Below, piece by piece: positions 1-5,979 of a DNA stretch of 9,317 nt (position 1 is its first letter; every line of letters begins with the position of its first letter). Where the stretch lies: positions 1 through 9,317 of the forward strand of contig CAAEQF010000196.1 of the NCBI GenBank assembly GCA_900758075.1, read 5' to 3'. The position numbers and the translations under genes were made by a program. Origin of the DNA: Coriobacteriia bacterium (GTDB lineage Bacteria; Actinomycetota; Coriobacteriia; Coriobacteriales; QAMH01). The notes below the pieces were generated by a model, which ran no database searches, was not told the DNA's origin, and saw only the letters and a list, made by a program, of their open reading frames with translations.

Positions 1-89
1 CCGAATGGGCGCGCGAGGAACGCGCGCTCCTTCTGGGTGCTCGGTCGTAGTCGTTGCGTCCATCGCCGCGGCTACGACCGGACATTCGG
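1..89. repeat. Nested inverted repeats, possible three-way junction RNA
   Basis: Three sets of perfect complementary arms are nested. The outer arms are CCGAATG (1-7) and CATTCGG (83-89). Inside are GCGCGCG (9-15) with CGCGCGC (21-27) around a 5-nt loop, and CGGTCGTAG (42-50) with CTACGACCG (72-80) around a 21-nt loop. Together they form an outer helix closing over two hairpins, the usual shape of a three-way junction RNA. The outer helix begins at base 1, so it may continue beyond the window. I could not match it to tmRNA, SRP RNA, RNase P RNA or a riboswitch family by motif, and either strand could be the transcribed one. Confidence 0.45.
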
Positions 90-206
90 CTGTTTCGTGC
101 CATAACCCCTCGTTTAATCGGTTACAGGATGCTCCTGGGAGCAGGCATGGCTATCGGACGGACGTCGTCTCAGGCGCGGTCCTTGTGCAGATAGACATAC
201 CGTAGA

Positions 207-215
207 ATCATACCA
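207..215 (-). promoter_or_regulatory. Possible extended -10 promoter element (leftward)
   Basis: Read on the minus strand this is TGGTATGAT: a TATGAT -10 hexamer with the TGn extension. No good -35 hexamer lies at 16-18 nt, though extended -10 promoters can do without one. If active, transcription would begin near base 200 and run left through the nested repeats at 1-89. The call rests on one short motif and is weak. Confidence 0.25.
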
Positions 216-244
216 GCCGGAAAACGACGAATCGCGTCCACCGC

Positions 245-280
245 AAAATGCGCACAATTGGCACGTGCATGCCTCGCGCA
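245..280 (-). terminator. Possible intrinsic terminator of the ABC-F gene
   Basis: On the minus strand, about 20 nt after the ABC-F stop codon, TGCGC (280-276) pairs with GCGCA (253-249). Inside it GGCA (274-271) can pair with TGCC (262-259). The stem is followed by A and four T residues (248-245). The interrupted stem and short T run make this a weak terminator candidate. Confidence 0.35.
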
Positions 281-299
281 TACCCGCGGCGCCCCTAAG

Positions 300-2105
300 C
301 TATCCCTCGAGCTTCTCCGCGATCTCCAACCAGGAATCCTCGAGCGCTTCGAGCTCCGTCTCGAAGCCCGAAATCTTCTCCTGCTGCTGCCCCAAGGCGA
401 CAAAGTCGGTCCCGTCGATCTTGAGCAGCTCGCCTTTGGCCTTGTCGAGCTTGCTGCGCAGCGTGCCCATCTTGCGCTCCACAGACGTGCGCCGTTTCTT
501 GAGCTCTCGCAGCTCCCTTTGCGAAAGCCCGTCTTCTTCGACTCCGTCCTGCTTGGCGTCCGATGCCGTGCTGCGCGCGACGAACGAGCCCCGGTGCGCC
601 CTGCGGTCCAGCTCCTCGAGGTACTGGTCAACGCCGCGCGGCATGTGGATGACCTCGCCGTCGATGAGCGCGTACTGGTCGTCGGTGACGCGCTCGACGA
701 GGTAGCGGTCGTGGCTCACGAGTATGAGCGTGCCGGGCCACGTGTCGAGCAGGCTTTCGAGCTGGGCGAGCATGTCGGTGTCGAGGTCGTTGCCGGGCTC
801 GTCGAGAATCAAGACGTTGGGGCGGTCGAGCAGGATGAGCATGAGCTGCAGCCGGCGCTTCTGGCCGCCCGAGAGGTCCTTGACCGGGCAGCTCATCTGC
901 ACCGCCTCGAACCCGAGCTCCTCGAGCAGCTGCATCGGCCCCATGGTGGTGCCGTCGGCCAGCTCGTAGCGAGTCTTGTAGTGCGCGCACACCTCGCGTA
1001 CGCGCAGGCCCTCGAGCTCGCTGAGCTCGGAGAGCTGCTGCGAGAGCACGGCGAACTTGACCGTCTGGCCGATCTCGACCTTCCCGCCGGTCGGCTTGAG
1101 CTTGCCCTGTATGAGGTTGAGCAACGTCGTCTTGCCCGCGCCGTTGGAACCGAGCAAGGCGATGCGGTCGCCCGCGCCGATGTTCCAGTCGATGGGCTTG
1201 ATGAAGGGCTTGCCGCCCCAGTCAAACGACGCGTTCTTGAGGTTGATGACCTTCTTGCCCAGACGCGACATGGCGCTGCGCCGAAGCTCGATCGTGTTGC
1301 GCAGCGGCGGTTCGTCTGCGATGAGCTCTTGGGCCGCCTCGACCCTGAAGCGCGGCTTGCTCGAGCGTGCCTTTGCCCCGCGCGCGAGCCACGCGAGCTC
1401 GCGGCGCAGGATGTTCTGGCGCTTTGCCTCGGCAACTGCCGCCTGACGCGCGCGCTCGACGCGCTGCTGGATATAGGCGGAGTAACCGCCCTCGAACGGC
1501 GTGATGGTCCGGTCGTGCACCTCCCACATGTCGAGGCATACCTCGTCGAGAAACCAGCGGTCGTGCGTCACGACCAGAAGCGCGCCCTCGCCGTCGCGCC
1601 ACCGGTGCTTGAGGTGCTCGGCAAGCCAGTGGATGCCCTCGATGTCGAGGTGGTTGGTGGGCTCGTCCATCATGAGCACGTCCCAGCTGCCGATCAGCAC
1701 GCGCGCGAGGTCGACGCGGCGACGTTGTCCGCCCGACAGGCTGCCGACGGGCGCCTCGTGGTCGAGGTCGCCCACGAGCTCGTCCAAGATGCCTCGGATG
1801 CGCGCATCTCCCGCCCACTCGTATTCGGGGAGGTCTCCCACAATGGCGTGGATGACCGTGTCCGCGTCGTCCAGATGGTCGCGCTGCCCCAGTATGCCGA
1901 CGGTGACCGATCCCGTCTTGACCACACGGCCGGCATCGGGCTCGAGCTCGCCTGAGAGCACGGCGAGCAAAGAGGACTTGCCGTCGCCATTGCGCCCGAC
2001 GATGCCGATGCGGTCGCCCGCATTCACGCCCAGGCTGAGCGCATCGAAGATACGCGCCGTCGGAAACTCGAGCTCGATGTTTTCACATCCTAGAAGAAAC
2101 GCCAT
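300..2105 (-). CDS. ABC-F family ATPase, Uup-like translation factor
   Basis: This 601-residue soluble protein has two ABC ATPase domains and no membrane segments, the layout of ABC-F proteins, which act on the ribosome rather than in transport. Domain 1 shows Walker A GRNGDGKS (37-44), signature LSGGQ (123-127), Walker B ending MMDEPT (145-150) and switch His181. A charged helical linker (about 205-275) contains the ELAWL..G..AR pattern typical of Uup-like members. Domain 2 has Walker A GSNGAGKT (319-326), LSGGQ (411-415), LILDEP (432-437) and His465. The last ~75 residues (from about 528) are Lys/Glu-rich and probably coiled coil, matching the C-terminal extension of Uup and absent from EttA. 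The second post-Walker-B motif reads GNDLD instead of TNHLD. The ATG at 2105-2103 follows a GAGGGTGG purine run at normal SD distance. An antibiotic-resistance ABC-F role cannot be excluded, but nothing here supports it. Confidence 0.95.
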   Translation of the reverse strand: MAFLLGCENIELEFPTARIFDALSLGVNAGDRIGIVGRNGDGKSSLLAVLSGELEPDAGRVVKTGSVTVGILGQRDHLDDADTVIHAIVGDLPEYEWAGDARIRGILDELVGDLDHEAPVGSLSGGQRRRVDLARVLIGSWDVLMMDEPTNHLDIEGIHWLAEHLKHRWRDGEGALLVVTHDRWFLDEVCLDMWEVHDRTITPFEGGYSAYIQQRVERARQAAVAEAKRQNILRRELAWLARGAKARSSKPRFRVEAAQELIADEPPLRNTIELRRSAMSRLGKKVINLKNASFDWGGKPFIKPIDWNIGAGDRIALLGSNGAGKTTLLNLIQGKLKPTGGKVEIGQTVKFAVLSQQLSELSELEGLRVREVCAHYKTRYELADGTTMGPMQLLEELGFEAVQMSCPVKDLSGGQKRRLQLMLILLDRPNVLILDEPGNDLDTDMLAQLESLLDTWPGTLILVSHDRYLVERVTDDQYALIDGEVIHMPRGVDQYLEELDRRAHRGSFVARSTASDAKQDGVEEDGLSQRELRELKKRRTSVERKMGTLRSKLDKAKGELLKIDGTDFVALGQQQEKISGFETELEALEDSWLEIAEKLEG

Positions 2106-2140
2106 GACCCACCCTCACGTACGGATTGCAATCGGCTGCT

Positions 2141-2146
2141 ATTGTA
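2141..2146 (-). promoter_or_regulatory. Candidate -10 box for the ABC-F gene
   Basis: TACAAT on the minus strand lies about 36 nt upstream of the ABC-F start codon and is a good -10 hexamer. The expected -35 zone is an almost pure GC run with no recognisable hexamer, so another factor may be needed or the site may be fortuitous. A perfect 10-bp palindrome, GATTGCAATC (2124-2133), lies just downstream, where an operator could sit. Confidence 0.3.
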
Positions 2147-2230
2147 GAAGACTTTCGCGCCGCCGCGCGCGAGCCTGCTCATCTGTACCCATCGAAGCGC
2201 CTTGAACGAGATATTCCATATGAGCCACTG

Positions 2231-2254
2231 GCCCCAAGTACGCTAAGATGGGGC
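2231..2254 (+). promoter_or_regulatory. Candidate MocR-gene promoter flanked by an inverted repeat
   Basis: TAAGAT (2244-2249) is a plausible -10 element about 27 nt before the regulator's start codon; the -35 region is poor. GCCCC (2231-2235) and GGGGC (2250-2254) form an inverted repeat flanking this -10. That is a reasonable position for an autoregulatory operator, since many MocR-family proteins control their own gene. No binding data exist, and 5-bp arms in GC-rich DNA are weak evidence. Confidence 0.3.
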
Positions 2255-2275
2255 AAAACGTAGGAAGGTCACGCA

Positions 2276-3721
2276 ATGGCAGATCCGCTGTTCAGCATGC
2301 AAGCGCCGCCCATAGCGGTCGACAAGGGTTCCGACACCCCCATCTACCAGCAGATATACGAATCGGTGCGCACGAGCATCGAGGCAGGCGTGCTCCGCCC
2401 CGGCGACAAGCTCCCCTCCATCAGGACGCTTTCGGCCGGCCTCAAAATCGCCCGCAACACCGTCGACAACGCCTACAAGCAGCTCATCGTCGAGGGTTAC
2501 GTCGCCAGCCGGCAGGGCTCGGGCTTCATCGTGCAGGAAATCTCGCGTGACGCGCTCGCCGAGCTTCCCACCCCCAAGACGCGGGTGCAGCTGCCCAAGC
2601 GCAGGGTGGAACCGGCGCGAAACTACCGCTTCGACCTTTCCTACGGCAACCTCACCACCGATGCGTTTCCCATGAGCACCTGGCGGCGCATCGCCGCCGA
2701 CGTGTTTTCCGACGCGAACGCCGAGAAGATGGCATCGTACGGCGACCCCTTCGGAGAACGCCAACTCAGGCTCCAGATCGCACGCCATGTCGCGCTCACC
2801 CGCTCGGTGCAGTGCACGCCCGAGCAGATCCTGATCACGAGCGGCACGGAGCAATCGCTCAACGTCGTGCTGGGCATGTTTGACGCCGAGCGCGATGCGG
2901 TGGCGATCGAAGACCCGGGCTATGCGGGCGTGCGCGCCGCACTGCAGCATACGAACTTCGACGTGCGGCGCATACGAACGCACGAAGGCGAAGACGCCTA
3001 CCTCGCCGACGTGAAGGCAAGCGGCGCCCGCCTCGTCTACACCACGCCCTCGCACCAGTTTCCCCTGGGATGGTGCATGAGCCAGCGAGTCCGCTCCGTC
3101 TTGCTCGAGCACGCCGTGAAGCACGACGCCTACCTCGTCGAAGACGACTACGACAGCGCGTACCGCTACACGACGCAGCCCGTTCCCTCGCTGCGCTCCA
3201 AGGACCGCTGGGGGCGCGTCATCTACCTGGGCACCTTCTCGAAGATTCTCTCGCCCGCCCTGCGCATCGGCTACATCGTGCTGCCCGTCGAGCTGCTCGA
3301 CCGCTACGAGCAGCGCTACAAGGGAACCCACCCCACCGTCTCGTGGGCCGACCAGACCATCGTCGCGACCTTCATGGAGCAAGGGCACTGGGACAAGCAC
3401 CTGCGCCGCATCGTCAACCTGTACCGCAAGCGCCATGAGGCGCTGACGTGCGCCCTCGCGCGCACGTTTGGCAGCCACATCGCCATGCACGACGGGGCGG
3501 CGGGGCTGTTCACGGCATTCGACATCGACAACGGGATGACGCAGGAGGAGCTGGTCTCGTCTGCACGCAGCGCCGGCGTGCGCATCGCAAATTCCAAGGA
3601 GCTTTGGCTCAGGAAATCAGATGCGCCGGAAAACCTCGTCGTGCTCGGCTTTTCCGCCGTGGATGAGGCAGGGGCCGAGCAGGCGGTGGAGCTGCTCGGA
3701 GACGCCTGGCTGCAAGGCTAG
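2276..3721 (+). CDS. MocR-family regulator (GntR wHTH + aminotransferase fold)
   Basis: This 481-residue protein fuses an N-terminal GntR-type winged helix-turn-helix (about 22-88: PIYQQIYESVR, then PGDKLPSIR, then GYVASRQGSGF) to a fold-type I aminotransferase-like domain (about 115-480). It keeps the PLP-site signature: EDDYD at 289-293, with Asp290 and Tyr292 placed to contact the cofactor, TPSHQFPLG (257-265), and GTFSK (319-323), where Lys323 should form the Schiff base. Such proteins sense PLP or PLP-amino compounds; GabR and PdxR are examples. The length is normal and no key residue is missing. The ATG follows AGGAAGG (2262-2268) with a 7-nt spacer. It is divergent from the ABC-F gene, and its stop interlocks with that of the facing CDF gene. 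No pdxST, gab or aminotransferase gene is in the window, so its target and effector remain unknown. Confidence 0.95.
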   Translation: MADPLFSMQAPPIAVDKGSDTPIYQQIYESVRTSIEAGVLRPGDKLPSIRTLSAGLKIARNTVDNAYKQLIVEGYVASRQGSGFIVQEISRDALAELPTPKTRVQLPKRRVEPARNYRFDLSYGNLTTDAFPMSTWRRIAADVFSDANAEKMASYGDPFGERQLRLQIARHVALTRSVQCTPEQILITSGTEQSLNVVLGMFDAERDAVAIEDPGYAGVRAALQHTNFDVRRIRTHEGEDAYLADVKASGARLVYTTPSHQFPLGWCMSQRVRSVLLEHAVKHDAYLVEDDYDSAYRYTTQPVPSLRSKDRWGRVIYLGTFSKILSPALRIGYIVLPVELLDRYEQRYKGTHPTVSWADQTIVATFMEQGHWDKHLRRIVNLYRKRHEALTCALARTFGSHIAMHDGAAGLFTAFDIDNGMTQEELVSSARSAGVRIANSKELWLRKSDAPENLVVLGFSAVDEAGAEQAVELLGDAWLQG

Positions 3722-3750
3722 CGCTCGCGGCCTTCGCCGCCGGGCGTCTC
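3699..3750. repeat. Inverted repeat spanning convergent stop codons (possible bidirectional terminator)
   Basis: Bases 3699-3710 pair with 3739-3750 over 12 positions on the plus strand, all Watson-Crick except one T-G wobble (3707-3742); the outer 8 bp are perfect. Inside the 28-nt loop AAGGC (3714-3718) pairs with GCCTT (3730-3734). The shared CTAG stop tetranucleotide (3718-3721) lies at the inner-stem boundary. Neither side has a good T run (TTG on plus, none on minus), so this is not a textbook intrinsic terminator. It could still block or stabilise both 3' ends. Confidence 0.5.
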
Positions 3751-4923
3751 TTGTGCGGCGCGCTGAGCCTTTTCCTCGTCGCTTTGGATCTTCTCGAAGG
3801 TCTTGAGCAGGGTCTCGTCCTCGATGAGCTTCTGTTCGAGGCGCTCTTGCTCGCGCTCTTCGAACTCCTCTTCGACCTCGTCTTCGTACTCGTCTTCGTA
3901 CTCGTCTTCCCAGTTCTCCTCGACGATCTTCTGGCGCAGCACCGACCTCATGGACTCCGCCTCGATGAAGACAGAATGCGCCTGCGGCCAGCGCGCGTGC
4001 AGGCGCCGTTCGAGGTCGTCGACAGTAAGCAGCACCTCGTGCGCCGAAAGCTCGGTCTTGAACGTCGCGTCGATGGCGATGAGGAGGTCTTCGGGGCCCA
4101 TGTACATGGTGAGGATGCGGCCGCAGCTGATGACGCGGTCGTCCGCCTCGACGATGTCGCGCAGCTCGTCGAGCGACTGGTGCTTCATGCCCTCGCCCAC
4201 GAGCAGCCCCTTGGTCTCGCGCAGCAAGATGATCGCCACGAAGCACAGCAGAATGCCGATGAGGATGGAGGCGACGCCGTCGAAGTAGAGATTGCCGGTC
4301 ACGTCGCAGACGATCGTCGAGACGAGCGCAAAGCACAGACCGAGCTCTGCGGCCGAGTCCTCTAGGACGACGGTGTACAGCGACGGGTCTTTGGCGTCGC
4401 GAATGAACTTGATCGGGCCCGCATCGCCGCGCGCGGCGTTGAACTGCCTGATGCCGATGCCGAGCGTGATGCCCTCGATGACCATACCCGCCGCGATGAC
4501 GATGAAGTTGAGCGTCGTGTCACCGAGCACGTGGGTGCCCGCCATGGTCTCCTGGATAGACTGAACGCCCTTGACCAGCGACATCCCGCCGCCCATGAAG
4601 AACACGAGCAGCGCGACGACCATGGTCCAGAAGTAGAGCTCTTTACCGTACCCAAACGGGTGCAGGTAGTCGGGCTTGCGGTTTGCCCGGTGCAGGCCGA
4701 GCAGCATGAACACGCCGTCACAGGAATCGACGACGGAGTGGATTGCCTCGGAGAGCATTGCCGACGACCCGGAGATGAACGCCGCCACGAACTTGACGAT
4801 GCAGACGGCGATGTTGCCGATCATGCCCGCCACGACGGCGATCTTCCCACGTTTGCGCGTCGAGACCGAGTATTCCTCGCTCGCGCGACTCTTCAGCTCC
4901 TCAATTGACGGACCTGAGTACAT
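3718..4923 (-). CDS. Cation diffusion facilitator (ZnT9/SLC30A9-like) with acidic C-terminal tail
   Basis: This 401-residue membrane protein matches the CDF family of divalent metal/proton antiporters (Zn, Mn, Fe or Co). Six hydrophobic segments are visible at about 29-52, 56-78, 98-120, 136-158, 183-208 and 214-234, followed by a cytoplasmic domain (about 240-325). Segment 2 carries H62xxxD66, a metal-site pattern. Segment 5 reads LEDSAAELG (187-195) in place of the usual HxxxD, resembling the ZnT9-like branch, as does HPFGYGKELYFW (88-99). The last ~65 residues are extremely acidic and probably helical, with a YEDE/YEDE/WEDE-type repeat near 338-349; most CDFs end near residue 300-320. The ATG lies 5 nt after the DegV stop with only a weak SD (GGTG) inside the DegV end, suggesting translational coupling. 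The metal cannot be assigned from sequence. Confidence 0.93.
   Translation of the reverse strand: MYSGPSIEELKSRASEEYSVSTRKRGKIAVVAGMIGNIAVCIVKFVAAFISGSSAMLSEAIHSVVDSCDGVFMLLGLHRANRKPDYLHPFGYGKELYFWTMVVALLVFFMGGGMSLVKGVQSIQETMAGTHVLGDTTLNFIVIAAGMVIEGITLGIGIRQFNAARGDAGPIKFIRDAKDPSLYTVVLEDSAAELGLCFALVSTIVCDVTGNLYFDGVASILIGILLCFVAIILLRETKGLLVGEGMKHQSLDELRDIVEADDRVISCGRILTMYMGPEDLLIAIDATFKTELSAHEVLLTVDDLERRLHARWPQAHSVFIEAESMRSVLRQKIVEENWEDEYEDEYEDEVEEEFEEREQERLEQKLIEDETLLKTFEKIQSDEEKAQRAAQETPGGEGRER
3877..3909. repeat. 12-bp tandem repeat in the CDF tail
   Basis: The unit CTCGTCTTCGTA occurs at 3877-3888 and 3889-3900, with the first nine bases again at 3901-3909 (2.75 copies). Read on the minus strand it encodes repeated acidic blocks of the form (Y/W)EDE. 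Because the unit is a multiple of three, gain or loss of copies would keep the frame and only change tail length. Confidence 0.85.
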
Positions 4924-4928
4924 GTGAG

Positions 4929-5816
4929 CTATTCACCACGTTTCGAGCCCCAGTAGAACAAGGCGACGGTGCCGGGGCCGGTGTGGCTGCCGATCGTCGT
5001 TCCGATACTGTTGATGAGGACGTCGCCTCTCATGTTGGGGCAGTTCTTCTTGACAAGCGCCGCCACCGCCCGGGCATCGTCCATGCAGGCGCTTTCGCTG
5101 ATGAACACCTTGCCAGTGTACCCTGCACCGCCGTCGACCTGCGCGAGCATCTTTTCCGCGATGCGCCTGATGACGCGCTTCTTGGTGCGAATCTTCTCAC
5201 GCGGGATCAGGTGCCCGGCGGCGTCCATGTCGAGCAGCGGGCAGATCTTGAGCAGGTTGCCGACAAACCCCGCGGCCGGCTTCACGCGGCCGCCTTTGAC
5301 GTAGAAGGTCAAATCGGTGGAGAAGAAGTCGTGACGCAGCTCGAGCTTGTGCTCCTCGATCCAGTCGTGCACCTCGTCGATGCCCTTGCCCGCGGCACGC
5401 ATGTCAGACAGCGTGTCCATGATCAGGCCGTAGCCGCTCGATGCACCGAGCGAGTCGACGATGTAGAGCGTGCGCTCGGGGAACTCGGCGCGAAGCGATG
5501 CCGCGGCGATGCGGGCGGACTCGACGGTAGACGAAAGCCCGCTCGAAAGCGACACGTGCAAGACGTCTTTGCCCTGTTCGAGGAACCTGCGGAAGTACTT
5601 CTCGTACTCGCCCGAGCCGATGGCGGCGGTCTTGGTCTCCGCCCCGTCTGCCATGCTCTGGTAGAACTTGTCGAAGGGCACGCTTTGGCCCAGGTCGTCC
5701 GGGTACTCGACGCCGTCGATAAAGAAGTGGAAGCAGATGTACTCGACATCGATCTGCTTGAGCTTGTCGGCGGAGAGGTCGGCAGTGGATTCACAGCTCA
5801 ATATGTACTCGGGCAT
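4929..5816 (-). CDS. DegV family protein (FakB-like fatty acid-binding)
   Basis: This 295-residue protein fits the DegV/FakB family, which binds a single fatty acid and, in Firmicutes, presents it to the kinase FakA for phosphorylation and use in lipid synthesis. Visible family marks are CESTADL near the N-terminus (8-14), with Ser10 and Thr11 in the usual head-group pocket, HVSLSSGLSST (87-97), GGRVKP (175-180) and the C-terminal IGTTIGSHTGPGT (271-283). The segment that normally reads TSQPS is TAAIGS (63-68), a departure in a ligand-contacting loop. Length is typical, and there is no signal peptide or membrane segment, so it should be cytoplasmic. The ATG at 5816-5814 has an AAAGGTGA SD 3-4 nt upstream. 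It is the first gene of a two-gene operon with the CDF transporter. No FakA kinase gene is in the window, so the ligand and partner are unconfirmed. Confidence 0.94.
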   Translation of the reverse strand: MPEYILSCESTADLSADKLKQIDVEYICFHFFIDGVEYPDDLGQSVPFDKFYQSMADGAETKTAAIGSGEYEKYFRRFLEQGKDVLHVSLSSGLSSTVESARIAAASLRAEFPERTLYIVDSLGASSGYGLIMDTLSDMRAAGKGIDEVHDWIEEHKLELRHDFFSTDLTFYVKGGRVKPAAGFVGNLLKICPLLDMDAAGHLIPREKIRTKKRVIRRIAEKMLAQVDGGAGYTGKVFISESACMDDARAVAALVKKNCPNMRGDVLINSIGTTIGSHTGPGTVALFYWGSKRGE

Positions 5817-5865
5817 ACGTCACCTTTCGGAGTGCGCTAGGGGATAAGGTCGAAAGCTCGGCACC

Positions 5866-5871
5866 AGTGTA
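5866..5871 (-). promoter_or_regulatory. Candidate -10 box for the DegV-CDF operon
   Basis: TACACT on the minus strand lies about 50 nt upstream of the DegV start codon. The -35 zone 17 nt further up is GC-rich and unconvincing. It sits back to back with the candidate phosphate-transporter promoter in a 163-bp divergent gap, where a single regulator could act on both. Confidence 0.25.
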
Positions 5872-5902
5872 AACCATTCTCGTAAAAAGCGCGGTCATCG
5901 CA

Positions 5903-5929
5903 TTGCGCCTATTTAAACTGAGATAGAAT
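5903..5929 (+). promoter_or_regulatory. Candidate promoter of the phosphate transporter gene
   Basis: TTGCGC (5903-5908) and TAGAAT (5924-5929) are separated by 15 nt, slightly short of the 16-18 optimum. Transcription would start near 5936, leaving a leader of about 45 nt. I saw no obvious Pho-box direct repeat. Confidence 0.35.
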
Positions 5930-5979
5930 TACGATTCGCGAAACAAATCGCCATCATTGACACCAGGGCATAGATTGGG

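Larger units (their letters stand above)
1..299. other. Gene-poor region with inverted repeats
   Basis: No reading frame here has a convincing SD site and protein-like composition. A 66-codon frame at 5-205 (plus) is rich in Ala, Ser and Val, has no visible SD because the window edge cuts it off, and matches no family I recognise. The stretch instead holds nested inverted repeats (1-89), a small hairpin at 130-143 with TGCTCC/GGAGCA arms, an extended -10-like element on the minus strand (207-215), and a possible terminator for the ABC-F gene (245-280). It may be the leader or 3' region of a gene lying to the left. Confidence 0.5.

Noticed and set aside
1..215. T-box riboswitch on the minus strand
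   Set aside because: Some purine-rich segments loosely resemble a T-box stem I, but the diagnostic TGGNACCGCG box is absent and the 9-bp arms at 42-80 conflict with that fold. The leader may continue beyond the window, so this is not fully excluded.
258..1955. A 565-codon plus-strand open frame opposite the ABC-F gene
   Set aside because: It is antisense to a gene with complete ABC-F motifs. Its Leu/Glu/Arg/Val-rich composition is what GC-rich reverse-complement codons produce, and it has no convincing SD or known domain.
2124..2133. Perfect 10-bp palindrome GATTGCAATC as a regulator site
   Set aside because: Several 10-bp palindromes are expected by chance in 9 kb, so it is noted only as context and not listed as an operator.
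2243..3490. A 415-codon minus-strand frame opposite the MocR gene
   Set aside because: Shadow frame: rich in His, Arg, Val and Gly, no recognisable motif, and the plus-strand protein is unmistakable.
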